DNA of 64,000 bases from Spartobacteria bacterium. Lineage in GTDB: Bacteria > Verrucomicrobiota > Verrucomicrobiia > Chthoniobacterales > UBA10450. Shown here in pieces: positions 10,401 to 18,314 of this stretch. The translations under genes were made by a program, and so were the position numbers. The stretch lies in the NCBI GenBank assembly GCA_021325495.1, contig JAJPGZ010000002.1:1-64000 (forward strand), written 5' to 3'. The notes below the pieces were generated by a model that was given only the letters and a program-made list of their open reading frames with translations, ran no database searches and had not been told where the DNA came from. The first letter of the stretch is position 1, and each line of letters opens with the position of its first letter.

Positions 10401-10844
10401 ATCGTAAAGATCGAGAATGGACGCCTGCGCAAAGAGATCGGTCGCGCCCGCGCTGGATGGATGCAGCGGATTTCCTTCGAGCTTAATCGGACGTCCATCG
10501 ACCGTGGTCGCGATCAACGGAATGGCGCCGTTGCGGCGCGGCATTGCCGTCGCGTAATACAGAAATTTTCCGGGAATCGTCCACTCCGCGCTCTTCGTAA
10601 ATGGAACGAGGTGCATTTCCGGGCGGCGACAGCTCGTTAGGCCGATTCCCGCCAGCGCCATGGACGCGCCCATCAATTTCATGAAATCGCGCCGCGACCA
10701 ATCGTCCGCCTCCGACGCGCCCTGCGGGAATTCGCGTTCGAGCCACTCGCGAAATTCGGGCGAGCCGCTGAATTCATTCACGCTCCGCCAATAGCGTCGC
10801 GTTTCGTCAGGCGACTTCGGTGGATGTTGGAAGACGCGTTTCAT
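7413..10844 (-). CDS. actB: Alternative complex III molybdopterin-like/iron-sulfur subunit ActB
   Basis: The ATG at 10844 overlaps the actA stop by ATGA and gives 1143 residues; the frame stays open upstream but only inside actA. A twin-arginine signal is visible (RRDFMK at 51-56, then a hydrophobic stretch and Cys72). The N-terminal two thirds resemble molybdopterin oxidoreductases, although ActB is known to lack the cofactor. The C-terminal third carries ferredoxin-like cysteine groups: CTGCSACVIAC, CQHCENAPCETVC, CVGTRYCANNC, CTFC and CAQAC, matching the cubane clusters that wire quinol oxidation in ActC to the haems. Expected export is by Tat to the periplasmic face. Confidence 0.95.
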   Translation of the reverse strand: MKRVFQHPPKSPDETRRYWRSVNEFSGSPEFREWLEREFPQGASEADDWSRRDFMKLMGASMALAGIGLTSCRRPEMHLVPFTKSAEWTIPGKFLYYATAMPRRNGAIPLIATTVDGRPIKLEGNPLHPSSAGATDLFAQASILDLYDPTRSRRFAQREEKTERGRKIDMLQTRDRAAFEKYLVDLVGKAKADGGAGLAFLVEETHSPTRERLRGDLEKMFPAMRWCVYEPSLGDQTATQAAFGPNARVIPRFERADIILSLDCDFVDCGEGDLASVRAFTSRRRVGSAKDTMNRLYVVENRFTLTGSMADHRLRCPASQVATVAYALAKELASATGDGGLNSLLGSITPVESGGIDDEWIAECAADLASKAGASLVLAGAHQSPSVQLLAYGMNAALKNIGATLAVRDVPSNPRKIDIVQLADEIAQDKVKQLFILGGDPVYNAFRSLVTDQPQIEWADLQKRIPDVVRLGYHEDATSSLSTWHVPMAHFLEAWGDTLASDGTYLSIQPMIMPLFGGMSEIELLNAILGGPKVEGPELVQATFRATRPPGDFDSAWNKFVHDGFAAHVQPKDRAGAIAGGAAAAVQQSWSTTSAPTPEKPEIVFVRDYSMDDGRYYNNGWLQELPDPITKLAWDNAALLSPETAKNLAVETGDVIRIAIVDLARDANNSPITRELECAVVIQPGHADNSITIPLGYGRRMPGFDALPYAGGDVEAHPTTAEQHGFNAFYLRTANTSHFAVADGKNIESIRVEKVGRKYPLAITQDHWSIEGRGLVREATLEHYREENDFVKKIAGDEELPSKLPSLYAHPPLNAEQQWGMAVDLNVCTGCSACVIACQAENNIPVVGKLQVQHGRAMHWIRIDRYYASEKGFNQDRQEYPQNPEMVHEPMMCQHCENAPCETVCPVNATVHSEDGLNVMAYNRCVGTRYCANNCPFKVRRFNFFDYNQRPVGKKVIAGQLATWHEYIAPFTEKGAPDIVKLQKNPNVTVRMRGVMEKCTFCVQRIEEAKIATHARVGATGGDLRIPRDSFTSACAQACPNEAIVFGDISDPESRVSKMKAQDRNYRLLAYLNVNTRTSYLARLRNPNPKMPDARKIGVASPVEKDSTENEKHDYESEHDKGKLNPKSDREPEGEESPSPAEP

Positions 10845-11569
10845 CGATGGCACCCCTGGCAATTCGTCGGCGGCAGCACGTTCCATTTTTCTTTTAAGGT
10901 CTGGCCGATCTCCTGTTGCGTAAGCTTCTTCTTCTCCGCCCAATCGCCCGGATCGACATCGTGCGGCGTGCCGTATTTGGCGATGAACTCGTTCGGTTTC
11001 ACGTCCTCCGGTTTCCAATCGAGATTAAAAACTTCCTCCTGCGGCCGGAGAAAATTTTCCGGATGCCGGTGACATTCCAAACACCACGCCATGGAGTGCG
11101 GCTTGGCGTGATAGACCGTGCCCATGTGATTGATCTCGCCGTGGCAACTGAAGCAACTGATCCCGCGATTCACGTGCGCGCTATGATTGTAAAAAACGTA
11201 ATCGGGCGTGCGATGAATCTGCACCCACTCGACCGGTTTCCCCGTTTTCCAGCTCGCGCGAATCGGCTCGAGCTTCGGATTGTCCTTCTGCACCTGCGTG
11301 TGGCAATTCATGCACGTCTGCGTGTTCGGCAGGTTCGAATGCGCCGCCACTTCGACGAAGCTGTGGCAATAACGGCAATCCATCCCGAGCTGCGACACGT
11401 GAATGTCGTGTGGAAACGGCACCGGCTGGATCGGTTCGTAACCGACCTTCGTATATTTCGGCGTCACGTAATACCAGGTCGCGCCGGTGAGACCACAGAT
11501 GAGCACGAAGCCGCAGATGGCGAGCTTGAGCGGCAGCCAATTAGTCCAGCGCGGGAAAAAGTTCGCCAT
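10841..11569 (-). CDS. actA: Alternative complex III pentahaem cytochrome c subunit ActA
   Basis: This 242-residue protein has an N-terminal membrane anchor (about residues 15-35) and five CXXCH haem motifs: CRYCH, CMNCH, CFSCH, CLECH and CQGCH. Five haems is the usual number for ActA. It is the first gene of the operon on the minus strand and receives electrons from ActB. The region upstream (11570-11707) separates it from a divergent amidohydrolase and must hold the operon promoter. Confidence 0.94.
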   Translation of the reverse strand: MANFFPRWTNWLPLKLAICGFVLICGLTGATWYYVTPKYTKVGYEPIQPVPFPHDIHVSQLGMDCRYCHSFVEVAAHSNLPNTQTCMNCHTQVQKDNPKLEPIRASWKTGKPVEWVQIHRTPDYVFYNHSAHVNRGISCFSCHGEINHMGTVYHAKPHSMAWCLECHRHPENFLRPQEEVFNLDWKPEDVKPNEFIAKYGTPHDVDPGDWAEKKKLTQQEIGQTLKEKWNVLPPTNCQGCHR

Positions 11570-11707
11570 AAATTAGCGCGCGCTACCCTTTCTCCTGCGC
11601 TGCCGCCAATTAAATAACGAACCGCGATGGACTTTAGGATGTGCTTGGTTCAGACGATGCAACATGTGAAGTTGAGAACTCGTCCGAGGGGCTGCGACAC
11701 TCTATAA
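11570..11707. promoter_or_regulatory. Divergent intergenic region upstream of actA and an amidohydrolase
   Basis: These 138 bp separate two divergently read genes, so both promoters should be here. No convincing -35/-10 pair could be assigned by eye. A weak minus-strand candidate is TTGCAT followed 17 bp later by TCCTAA. A purine-rich AGGAGAAAGG on the minus strand lies about 20 bp before the actA start, rather far for a ribosome site. Confidence 0.35.
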
Positions 11708-13411
11708 ATGCGAATGCGTGTGGCAAAAGAAAATTCGCTCCGCTTTTTATTGTCGATCTTGTGCCTATTTGGCGCTTTCGGCACGGGCGCAGCCGACGAT
11801 GTCGATCTTTTGCTCATTAACGGGAATGTTTACACCGTTAACGAAAAGCAACCGCAGGCCGAAGCGATCGCGGCGAAGCATCACCGCATCGTCTTCGTTG
11901 GCTCGAACACCGACGCGAAAAAATTTCACGCGAAACAAGTTGTCGATCTTGCGGGCAAGACCGTCGTGCCCGGCCTAACCGATTCGCATTGCCACATCTT
12001 CGGAATCGGCGAGCGCGAGATGCGTTTGAATCTCGAAGGCACAAACACGCGCGAAGATTTCCTCTCGAAAGTGAAAGAGCGCGTCGCGCAAACCGCGCGC
12101 GGGAAATGGATCGAAGGCCGCGGTTGGATCGAGACGTTTTGGAAGCCGCCAAGTTTTCCGAGGCGCGAAGAGCTCGACAAGATCGCGCCGGACAATCCGA
12201 TTTATCTCACGCGCGCCGACGGTCACGCCAGCGTTGTCAATTCCGCCGCGCTGAAACTCGCTAAGATCGACAATCACACGCCCGATCCGTTCGGCGGGCA
12301 AATTTTGAAAACGAATGGCGAACCGAACGGGATGTTGCTCGACAACGCGCAGGATCTCGTCGCGAAGAATATTCCGCCGCCAAGCGAAGCCGAGCGCGAG
12401 CAAGCGTTTCTCACCGGTATCGATCGCGAAATCAAACTCGGCTGGTGCGAAATCCAAAACGCCGGCAGCCACTACGACGATGTCGATCTTATGAAGAAGC
12501 AATTCGACGCCGGGAAAGTGAAGCTGCGTTTTGTGAATTGCATTTACGGTCCCGGCGCAGACGCGCAACGCTTCCTAAAAGGAGGCGCGACCATCGACGC
12601 CTACGATCACCACTTCACTCAGCGAACAATCAAAGTGATCTTCGACGGCGCGCTCGGTTCGCGCGGCGCAGCGTTACTGAAACCGTACTCCGACAAACCG
12701 GAGACATCAGGTTATCTCACAGAGAAACCGGAAAAGTTGCGGCCGATGTTCGAAGAAGCGTTGCGGCGCGGCATTCAAGTTGAAACGCACGCCATCGGCG
12801 ATCGCGCCAATCGGACCATTCTCGATCTTTATGAAGCGGCGTTTAAGGCAATTCCGCCTAACAAACGCAAGATCGACAATCCGCGCTGGCGCGTCGAGCA
12901 CGCGCAGATTGTCGATCTTGCCGACATTCCGCGCTTCGCCAGGCTGCAGGTCATTCCGTCGATGCAACCGTCGCACGCGATCAGCGATTTATTTTTCGCG
13001 CCGGCGCGATTGGGAATGGATCGACTCGCCGGCGCATATGCGTGGCAAAGTTTTCTGAAAAGCGGCGCGATCATTTGCGGCGGGAGCGACGCGCCGGTCG
13101 AGCGCGGCGAACCGATGATCGAGTTCTACGCCGCATGCACGCGCAAAAGCATCAAAGGCGAATCGGGCGAAGGCTGGCATCCCGAACAAGCCGTCTCGCG
13201 CGAAGACGCATTGAAAATGTTCACGACCTGGCCGGCCTTTGCCGCCTTTGAGGAAAACGATAAGGGCAAGATCGACATCGGCATGCTGGCCGATTTCACC
13301 GTCCTTTCCGCCGACATCATGAAGATTCCGCCGCCGGAAATTTTAAAGACGCATTGCGCGATGACGATCGTCGGCGGCGAAGTTGTTTTTGACAGCCAAA
13401 CGGGTCGTTAG
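11708..13411 (+). CDS. Exported YtcJ-like metal-dependent amidohydrolase
   Basis: This 567-residue amidohydrolase-3 (YtcJ-like) protein has a predicted signal peptide at about residues 1-28 ending in GTGAADD. Metal-site landmarks are DSHCHIFG, the THAIGD segment (ETHAIGDRAN) and the GSDAPVE loop near the C-terminus. Members hydrolyse cyclic amides, N-acyl amines or carbamates; the substrate cannot be told. A second ATG six bases downstream could also be the start. The gene is unusually rich in AAGATCGACA copies (eight: five minus-orientation from 11751 on read as SIL or VDL, others as KID), about one per 200 bp. Confidence 0.85.
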   Translation: MRMRVAKENSLRFLLSILCLFGAFGTGAADDVDLLLINGNVYTVNEKQPQAEAIAAKHHRIVFVGSNTDAKKFHAKQVVDLAGKTVVPGLTDSHCHIFGIGEREMRLNLEGTNTREDFLSKVKERVAQTARGKWIEGRGWIETFWKPPSFPRREELDKIAPDNPIYLTRADGHASVVNSAALKLAKIDNHTPDPFGGQILKTNGEPNGMLLDNAQDLVAKNIPPPSEAEREQAFLTGIDREIKLGWCEIQNAGSHYDDVDLMKKQFDAGKVKLRFVNCIYGPGADAQRFLKGGATIDAYDHHFTQRTIKVIFDGALGSRGAALLKPYSDKPETSGYLTEKPEKLRPMFEEALRRGIQVETHAIGDRANRTILDLYEAAFKAIPPNKRKIDNPRWRVEHAQIVDLADIPRFARLQVIPSMQPSHAISDLFFAPARLGMDRLAGAYAWQSFLKSGAIICGGSDAPVERGEPMIEFYAACTRKSIKGESGEGWHPEQAVSREDALKMFTTWPAFAAFEENDKGKIDIGMLADFTVLSADIMKIPPPEILKTHCAMTIVGGEVVFDSQTGR

Positions 13412-13445
13412 GCGCGATTTAGCTGCCACAAGCCTGCGCCCGCAA

Positions 13446-14792
13446 ATGACCAAACCAAAACGACGTTTTCTCATTGCCCTGGCGCTGGTCCTGATCTTCG
13501 GTCCGCTCATTTACGTCGGGATCGGTTATGGATTGAGCCGCGCGCTCGAAACCAAAGGCCTGCGCCGATTGCTCAGCGGCAAGACGGCCAAAGTGCTCGA
13601 TTGCAACGCGGGCTATCTTCCGCTCACTTCGCACGGACGCTCGGTGCGATCCGCTGGATTTCTGGCGCAAGCTTCGCCGCCACGCGCGCTCACCGAAATG
13701 CGCGCAGCGGGCTTGGCCGCGCGCTGCAATCTGAACGAGATCTGGCATGCCAAGTGGAAGATCGACAATCTCTCGGTCGCGCATTTGCAGGCGGCCTATG
13801 GCGAAAACGCCGCGCGCAATCTCGACCGCCACGAATTTCGTACGCCGGAAATTTTCCCGCCGCTCTTGAAGGAATCGCCGATGGAACTCGATCTGCGCAA
13901 GATCGACATCGCGCGCACCGATTTATTCTGGGGCACAACGCCGGAAGCCGGCGGCGAGTTTCGCGGAGTGCACACGGAATTTTTTCCGCGCGACAAAAAT
14001 CTTATCATCCAGGCCAGTGGCGGCACGTTTCATCAGGCGAAGTGGCCGGCCGCGCAGGTGGAGCAAGTGAAATTGTTTTACGCGAAACCGAATCTGCGCG
14101 TCGATCAAGCTTCGCTAACGCTCGGCGGAGACAGCGCGATCAACGTGCTCGGCACTTTCGCTTTCGAAGAACAACAATCGCTCGATCTACAACTGACGTT
14201 GTCGCGTTGCCCGATTGCGCCATTCCTTAACGACGACCAGAAATCGAAGTTCGACGGTCAGTTCGACGGCAACGTGCATCTACAAAAAGATGCGAGCCAG
14301 ACGCAATCGGCGCGCGCGATCGGCACAATCGCATTCAGTAAAGCGCTGCTGAAAAACATCGCCGCGTTAAAGCGCGTGGCTGATTTCACTGGCCGACAAG
14401 AGTTCGCGCATATGGAGATCAACCAGCTGAAGGGCGATTTCGATTGGAATTTTCCGGTGGTAACCGCGAAGAATGTCGCTCTCGAATCGAAAGGACTGAT
14501 TTCGCTCAAGGGTCAATTCACGATGAAGCAGCAAAACGTGGAAGGCGAATTCGAGCTCGGCGCCGCGCCCGACCTCGTCGAAAAATTTCCCGGCGCGCGC
14601 GAAGAAGTTTTCACACGCGAGGAAGGCGGCTATCTCTGGACGAAATTAAAGTTGAGCGGCCCGCTCGATCATCTGCGCGACGATTTAAAGCCGCGATTGG
14701 TGACGGCGGTGCGAAACCATTTTGCCAAGGGATTGCTCGCGCCGATTCTGAAGCCGGGTAAGAACATCATTCAGGCAATCGAAGAATTGTAA
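13446..14792 (+). CDS. AsmA-like envelope protein
   Basis: The ATG at 13446 gives 448 residues; the open frame extends upstream only into the tail of the amidohydrolase. There is one N-terminal membrane segment (about 9-30) and a long periplasmic beta-rich region ending in a segment resembling the AsmA C-terminal domain (LKLSGPLDHLRDDLKPRL). AsmA-like proteins are associated with lipid transport or outer-membrane assembly; family membership here is by general resemblance only. Its stop codon is part of an AAGATCGACA copy and leads directly into the next gene. Confidence 0.65.
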   Translation: MTKPKRRFLIALALVLIFGPLIYVGIGYGLSRALETKGLRRLLSGKTAKVLDCNAGYLPLTSHGRSVRSAGFLAQASPPRALTEMRAAGLAARCNLNEIWHAKWKIDNLSVAHLQAAYGENAARNLDRHEFRTPEIFPPLLKESPMELDLRKIDIARTDLFWGTTPEAGGEFRGVHTEFFPRDKNLIIQASGGTFHQAKWPAAQVEQVKLFYAKPNLRVDQASLTLGGDSAINVLGTFAFEEQQSLDLQLTLSRCPIAPFLNDDQKSKFDGQFDGNVHLQKDASQTQSARAIGTIAFSKALLKNIAALKRVADFTGRQEFAHMEINQLKGDFDWNFPVVTAKNVALESKGLISLKGQFTMKQQNVEGEFELGAAPDLVEKFPGAREEVFTREEGGYLWTKLKLSGPLDHLRDDLKPRLVTAVRNHFAKGLLAPILKPGKNIIQAIEEL

Positions 14793-14815
14793 GATCGACA
14801 TGGACAAGATCGACA
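14790..14815 (+). repeat. Tandem AAGATCGACA pair forming a stop/start junction
   Basis: Two motif copies start at 14791 and 14806, 15 bp apart. The first supplies the stop of the AsmA-like gene and runs into the start of the phospholipase gene in the string TAAGATCGACATG. The second encodes Lys-Ile-Asp at residues 3-5 of the new protein. The same arrangement recurs at 16087-16112. Confidence 0.9.
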
Positions 14816-16089
14816 TCGGCTATTTCGTCGGCGCGGCGTCGTTAGGCGCGATGCTGTTGTTTCCCGGATGCACCAGCTTGCAGAAGCGCGAGCATTACCG
14901 GGTCAAACATCAGTACTCAACGAGCGATCCGCAATTCGAGCGCACGATGGATAATCTGCTCGGTCCGGCCCTAACGAACGGGAACAAGGTGACGACGTTG
15001 CGAAATGGCGACGAAATTTTTCCGGCAATGCTCGCCGCCATTCGCAGCGCCAAACGTTCGATCGATTTCGAAACTTACATTTACTGGCGCGGCGAAGTCG
15101 GGCGGCGATTTGCTGAAGCGCTGGCCGAACGCGCGCGCGCCCATGTCGCCGTCCATGTGATTCTCGATTGGCAAGGCACGCAAAAGATGGACCGCGGTTC
15201 GCTGAAATTGATGGAGGACGCGGGCGTCGAGGTCGCGAAATACAATTCGCTCAAGCCGCTCCAGCCCGGCTTTTGGTATCGGCCGATGCGCATCAATAAC
15301 CGGACGCATCGCAAACTTCTCATTGTCGATGGAAAAATCGGATTCACTGGGGGCGTCGGGATCGCTGATGAATGGGACGGGCACGCGCAGGACCCGAAAC
15401 ATTGGCGGGATAATCATTATCGGATCGAAGGACCGGTGGTCGGCGAGCTGCAGGCCGCGTTTCTCGACAATTGGTTACGCACGAACGGCAGCGTCCTGCA
15501 CGGGAATGATTATTTCCCGCCGCTGTCGGCCGCCGGCTCGTACACCGCGCAAACTTTCAAAAGCTCGCAACGCGGCGGGAGCGAAAGCGCCCGGCTGATG
15601 TATTTGATGTCGATTTCGTCGGCGTCGAAAAGTGTGCGGCTGGCGAACGCCTACTTTGTTCCCGATAAACTGGCGATCGACACTTTTCTCGAGGCGGCGC
15701 GGCGCGGTGTGAAAATCGAGATCATCGTGCCCGGGCCGCACATCGATCAAAAGGCGGTGCGCGCCGCTTCGCGCAACAGTTGGCCGAAATTACTCGAAGC
15801 CGGTATCCGCATTTACGAATACCAGCCGACGATGTTTCACTGCAAATACATGGTCGTCGACAATCTCTGGACGTCGGTCGGCTCGTCGAATTTTGATTCG
15901 CGCTCGTTCCGATTGAATGCGGAAGCGAACCTGAACGTCTTGAATGCGGACTTCGCCGCGCAGCAAATTCGCGTATTCGAAAAAGACAAAGCGCAGTCGA
16001 AAGAAATCACGCTCGAGATGCTCAAGCGCCGGCCGATCTGGGACAAGTTGATGAACAAGGCGGTGACGCCGTTGAAACCGGAGCTGTAA
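14800..16089 (+). CDS. Phospholipase D/cardiolipin synthase-like lipoprotein
   Basis: This 429-residue protein has two HKD motifs: HRKLLIVDG with a following GFTGG, and HCKYMVVDN with GSSNFDSRS. These are the paired catalytic motifs of cardiolipin synthases and related phosphatidyltransferases. The N-terminus has a hydrophobic stretch with a lipobox-like FPGC (Cys24) in place of the usual two membrane helices of ClsA, which suggests a lipoprotein of the ClsB/YmdC type. It starts 7 bp after the previous stop codon and the next gene follows 7 bp after its own stop, both through AAGATCGACA junctions. Confidence 0.85.
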   Translation: MDKIDIGYFVGAASLGAMLLFPGCTSLQKREHYRVKHQYSTSDPQFERTMDNLLGPALTNGNKVTTLRNGDEIFPAMLAAIRSAKRSIDFETYIYWRGEVGRRFAEALAERARAHVAVHVILDWQGTQKMDRGSLKLMEDAGVEVAKYNSLKPLQPGFWYRPMRINNRTHRKLLIVDGKIGFTGGVGIADEWDGHAQDPKHWRDNHYRIEGPVVGELQAAFLDNWLRTNGSVLHGNDYFPPLSAAGSYTAQTFKSSQRGGSESARLMYLMSISSASKSVRLANAYFVPDKLAIDTFLEAARRGVKIEIIVPGPHIDQKAVRAASRNSWPKLLEAGIRIYEYQPTMFHCKYMVVDNLWTSVGSSNFDSRSFRLNAEANLNVLNADFAAQQIRVFEKDKAQSKEITLEMLKRRPIWDKLMNKAVTPLKPEL

Positions 16090-16112
16090 GATCGACATGC
16101 GCAAGATCGACA
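16087..16112 (+). repeat. Second tandem AAGATCGACA stop/start junction
   Basis: Copies start at 16088 and 16103, again 15 bp apart. The string TAAGATCGACATG ends the phospholipase gene and starts the DUF5329 gene, and the second copy encodes Lys-Ile-Asp at residues 3-5. The junction matches the one at 14790 except for three bases after the ATG. Confidence 0.9.
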
Positions 16113-16459
16113 TCTTCATTCTGTCGCTCGTGTTAACGACGACAGCGGTGTTTGCCCGCGACGCGCGCGAACAGGCGCGCATCGATTTCTTGATGGACTC
16201 GTTAGGCCAGCTCAAAGGCGCGACATTCATTCGCAACGGCAGAGAATACGATGCGGCCGCGGCCCGAAGCCATTTGCAAGACAAGCTGAATTACGGCGGA
16301 GAAAAAATCCAAACCGCCGAGCAGTTCATCAAATATTGCGCGACCGAATCCTCCATCAGCCACAAGCCGTATCAAATACGCTTCGCCGACGGCCACACGG
16401 TCAACACCGCTGATTACTTTAGCGCGAAACTACGCGAGTTCGATCAGGCGAAGCATTAA
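16097..16459 (+). CDS. Secreted DUF5329 family protein
   Basis: This 120-residue protein has a signal peptide (about residues 1-20, ending VFA/RD). The mature part follows the DUF5329 pattern: FIRNGREYDAAAARSHLQDKL, then IQTAEQFIKYCATESSISHKPYQI. No enzymatic function is known for the family. It is the last gene of the plus-strand run that begins at 11708. Confidence 0.8.
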   Translation: MRKIDIFILSLVLTTTAVFARDAREQARIDFLMDSLGQLKGATFIRNGREYDAAAARSHLQDKLNYGGEKIQTAEQFIKYCATESSISHKPYQIRFADGHTVNTADYFSAKLREFDQAKH

Positions 16460-16460
16460 T

Positions 16461-16477
16461 CGGCTCAGCCGGAGCCG
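16461..16477. terminator. Hairpin between convergent genes
   Basis: A perfect 6-bp stem (CGGCTC/GAGCCG) with a 5-base loop lies two bases after the DUF5329 stop and before the convergent pseudopilin gene. There is no T-run on either side, so intrinsic termination is only a possibility. Confidence 0.35.
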
Positions 16478-16506
16478 TTCGCGCGAAGTCGATCGGAAAG
16501 CGCTAA

Positions 16507-16914
16507 TCAATAATGTCCGTACGGCGACCAGAAATTCGTGTCGGCCACGTCGGATAAAGCGTTCCACGCGTTTGCGGGCGCTTTCGGCAGCGAATCGACT
16601 GTTTGCGGCCCGTAAGCGTCACCGAATATATCCCCGCCCGTGTTCCAAAGAACCGAATTGGTCTTGATGTAGTTAGTCCAATCGCTGGTACCGACAGCAG
16701 CGCCGCTGCTCTTGTTCGTTTCAATGGCATATTGATCGACCGCGGCATCGATCAGGCGAAGATCGTTTAAAATTCGGGTCGCTTGCGAACGCTTTCGTGC
16801 GCGCAAAAATCCCGGCACCGCGATGGCCGCGAGCAAGGCGATGATGGCGACCACAATCATGATTTCGACGAGCGTGAAAGCGCGATCGCGCGCGACTCTG
16901 TCCATTCTGTTCAT
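16507..16914 (-). CDS. Type II secretion/type IV pilus-like pseudopilin
   Basis: This 135-residue protein has the prepilin signature RDRA/FTLVEIMIVVAIIALLAAIAVPGFL. The residue before the cleavage site is Ala rather than the common Gly; the Glu at +5 is present. The C-terminal part is short and rich in Asn, Trp and Tyr, typical of the many small pseudopilins in Verrucomicrobiota. The prepilin peptidase at 51.2-52.3 kb could process it. Pilins of this type serve secretion, adhesion or DNA uptake; which applies here cannot be told. Confidence 0.88.
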   Translation of the reverse strand: MNRMDRVARDRAFTLVEIMIVVAIIALLAAIAVPGFLRARKRSQATRILNDLRLIDAAVDQYAIETNKSSGAAVGTSDWTNYIKTNSVLWNTGGDIFGDAYGPQTVDSLPKAPANAWNALSDVADTNFWSPYGHY

Positions 16915-17024
16915 TTGTTAGTCCAATAGAAGCAACTGCCGCGCGTCAGAGCTGTAGGCGGGAGCTAAAACTCCTATAGGACGCCACCGGTGCGTCGCCG
17001 GGTAAACTACGACAAGATCGACAG

Positions 17025-18287
17025 TTAGGAATAGAGATACTCGTCGTGATATTCGCGTTGCGGCGCGAACTGGACGTTTTCGTTCCCGGCTTCGGGATAC
17101 TCGAAAATTTTTCCTTCGTAATTGCGGATGACAATTTTTTCGTTGTCGTGATAGAGGACGTAACCGGGATTGATCGGCACTTTGCCGCCGCCGCCGGGCG
17201 CGTCGATGACGTATTGCGGAATACCGTAGCCGGTGGTGTGACCGCGCAGGCCTTCGATGATCTCGATGCCCTTCGCGACCGACGTGCGCAGGTGCGATGA
17301 CCCGTTAATGAGATCGCACTGATACAAATAGTACGGACGGACGCGACACATGAGAAGTTTGTGCACGAGTGTTTTCATCGTCTCGAGATCGTCGTTCACG
17401 CCTTTGAGTAACACGCTTTGGTTGCCTAACGGAATGCCGGCGTTGGCAAGTCGCTCGAGCGCTTGTTTCACTTCAATGGTGAGCTCACGCGGATGATTGA
17501 CGTGCACGCTCATCCAGAGCGGGTGATGTTTCGCGAGGACGGCGCAAAGCTCGGGCGTGATGCGTTGTGGAAGGAAAATCGGAACGCGCGTGCCGATGCG
17601 GAGAAACTCGATGTGCGGGATCGCACGCAACCTCGTCAGTAACTTGTCGATCTTGTCGTCGGAAAAAATGAGCGCGTCGCCCCCGCTCAAAAGCACGTCG
17701 CGAATTTCCGTATGTTGTTCGAGATACTTGAACGCTTCCTCAAAATCGGTGTGCAATTCCTGTTCACCCACGCCGCTGACGACGCGCGCCCGTGTGCAAT
17801 ATCGGCAGTAACTCGCGCAACGGTCGGTCACCAAAAACAAAACGCGATCGGGATAGCGATGCACCAAACCCGGCACCGGCATGTGGGAATCTTCTCCACA
17901 CGGATCGGCCATGTCGTACGGCGACGCCCAAGTCTCTTCCACGCGCGGAATGACCTGACGCCGGATCGGATCGTCCGGATTATCACGCGGGATCAGGTTG
18001 AAAAAGTGCGGCGTGACCGCGAGCGCGAGTTTGTCGCCGCTGAGCAAAACGCCGGCGCGTTCTTCTTCGCTAAGATCGACATGTTGTTCGAGCTGGGCGA
18101 GCGACGTGACGCGATTTTTGAGCTGCCATTTCCAGTCGTTCCAGAGCTCCGGCGCGACGTTTGGCCAATACCCGGGCGCGTGTGAGAGGAACTCTTTTCC
18201 GTCCAATTTCCCTACTGCGGAAGCAAGCATTTGTGAGGTTGTGAACGGAAAAGTTAAGGCCGTTAACAATCGTGTCAACGTGCCCAA
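17025..18287 (-). CDS. kamA: Radical SAM lysine 2,3-aminomutase family protein (KamA)
   Basis: This 420-residue protein has the radical SAM cluster CASYCRYC (Cys157, Cys161, Cys164) and the pyridoxal-phosphate lysine in PGGGGKVP (Lys369). The lysine-recognition aspartates seem present (LKGVND and YQCDL), favouring lysine over glutamate as substrate, by analogy with characterised aminomutases. It would convert L-lysine to beta-lysine. An EpmB-like role is less likely given the full length. A later start (MLASAVGKL, residue 20) is possible. The 110 bp between its stop and the pseudopilin contain the hairpin-like GACGCCACCGGTGCGTC near 16980 and an AAGATCGACA copy at 17014. Confidence 0.88.
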   Translation of the reverse strand: MGTLTRLLTALTFPFTTSQMLASAVGKLDGKEFLSHAPGYWPNVAPELWNDWKWQLKNRVTSLAQLEQHVDLSEEERAGVLLSGDKLALAVTPHFFNLIPRDNPDDPIRRQVIPRVEETWASPYDMADPCGEDSHMPVPGLVHRYPDRVLFLVTDRCASYCRYCTRARVVSGVGEQELHTDFEEAFKYLEQHTEIRDVLLSGGDALIFSDDKIDKLLTRLRAIPHIEFLRIGTRVPIFLPQRITPELCAVLAKHHPLWMSVHVNHPRELTIEVKQALERLANAGIPLGNQSVLLKGVNDDLETMKTLVHKLLMCRVRPYYLYQCDLINGSSHLRTSVAKGIEIIEGLRGHTTGYGIPQYVIDAPGGGGKVPINPGYVLYHDNEKIVIRNYEGKIFEYPEAGNENVQFAPQREYHDEYLYS

Positions 18288-18314
18288 AACCTGATCGAGG
18301 GGTAGTTGTCGATC

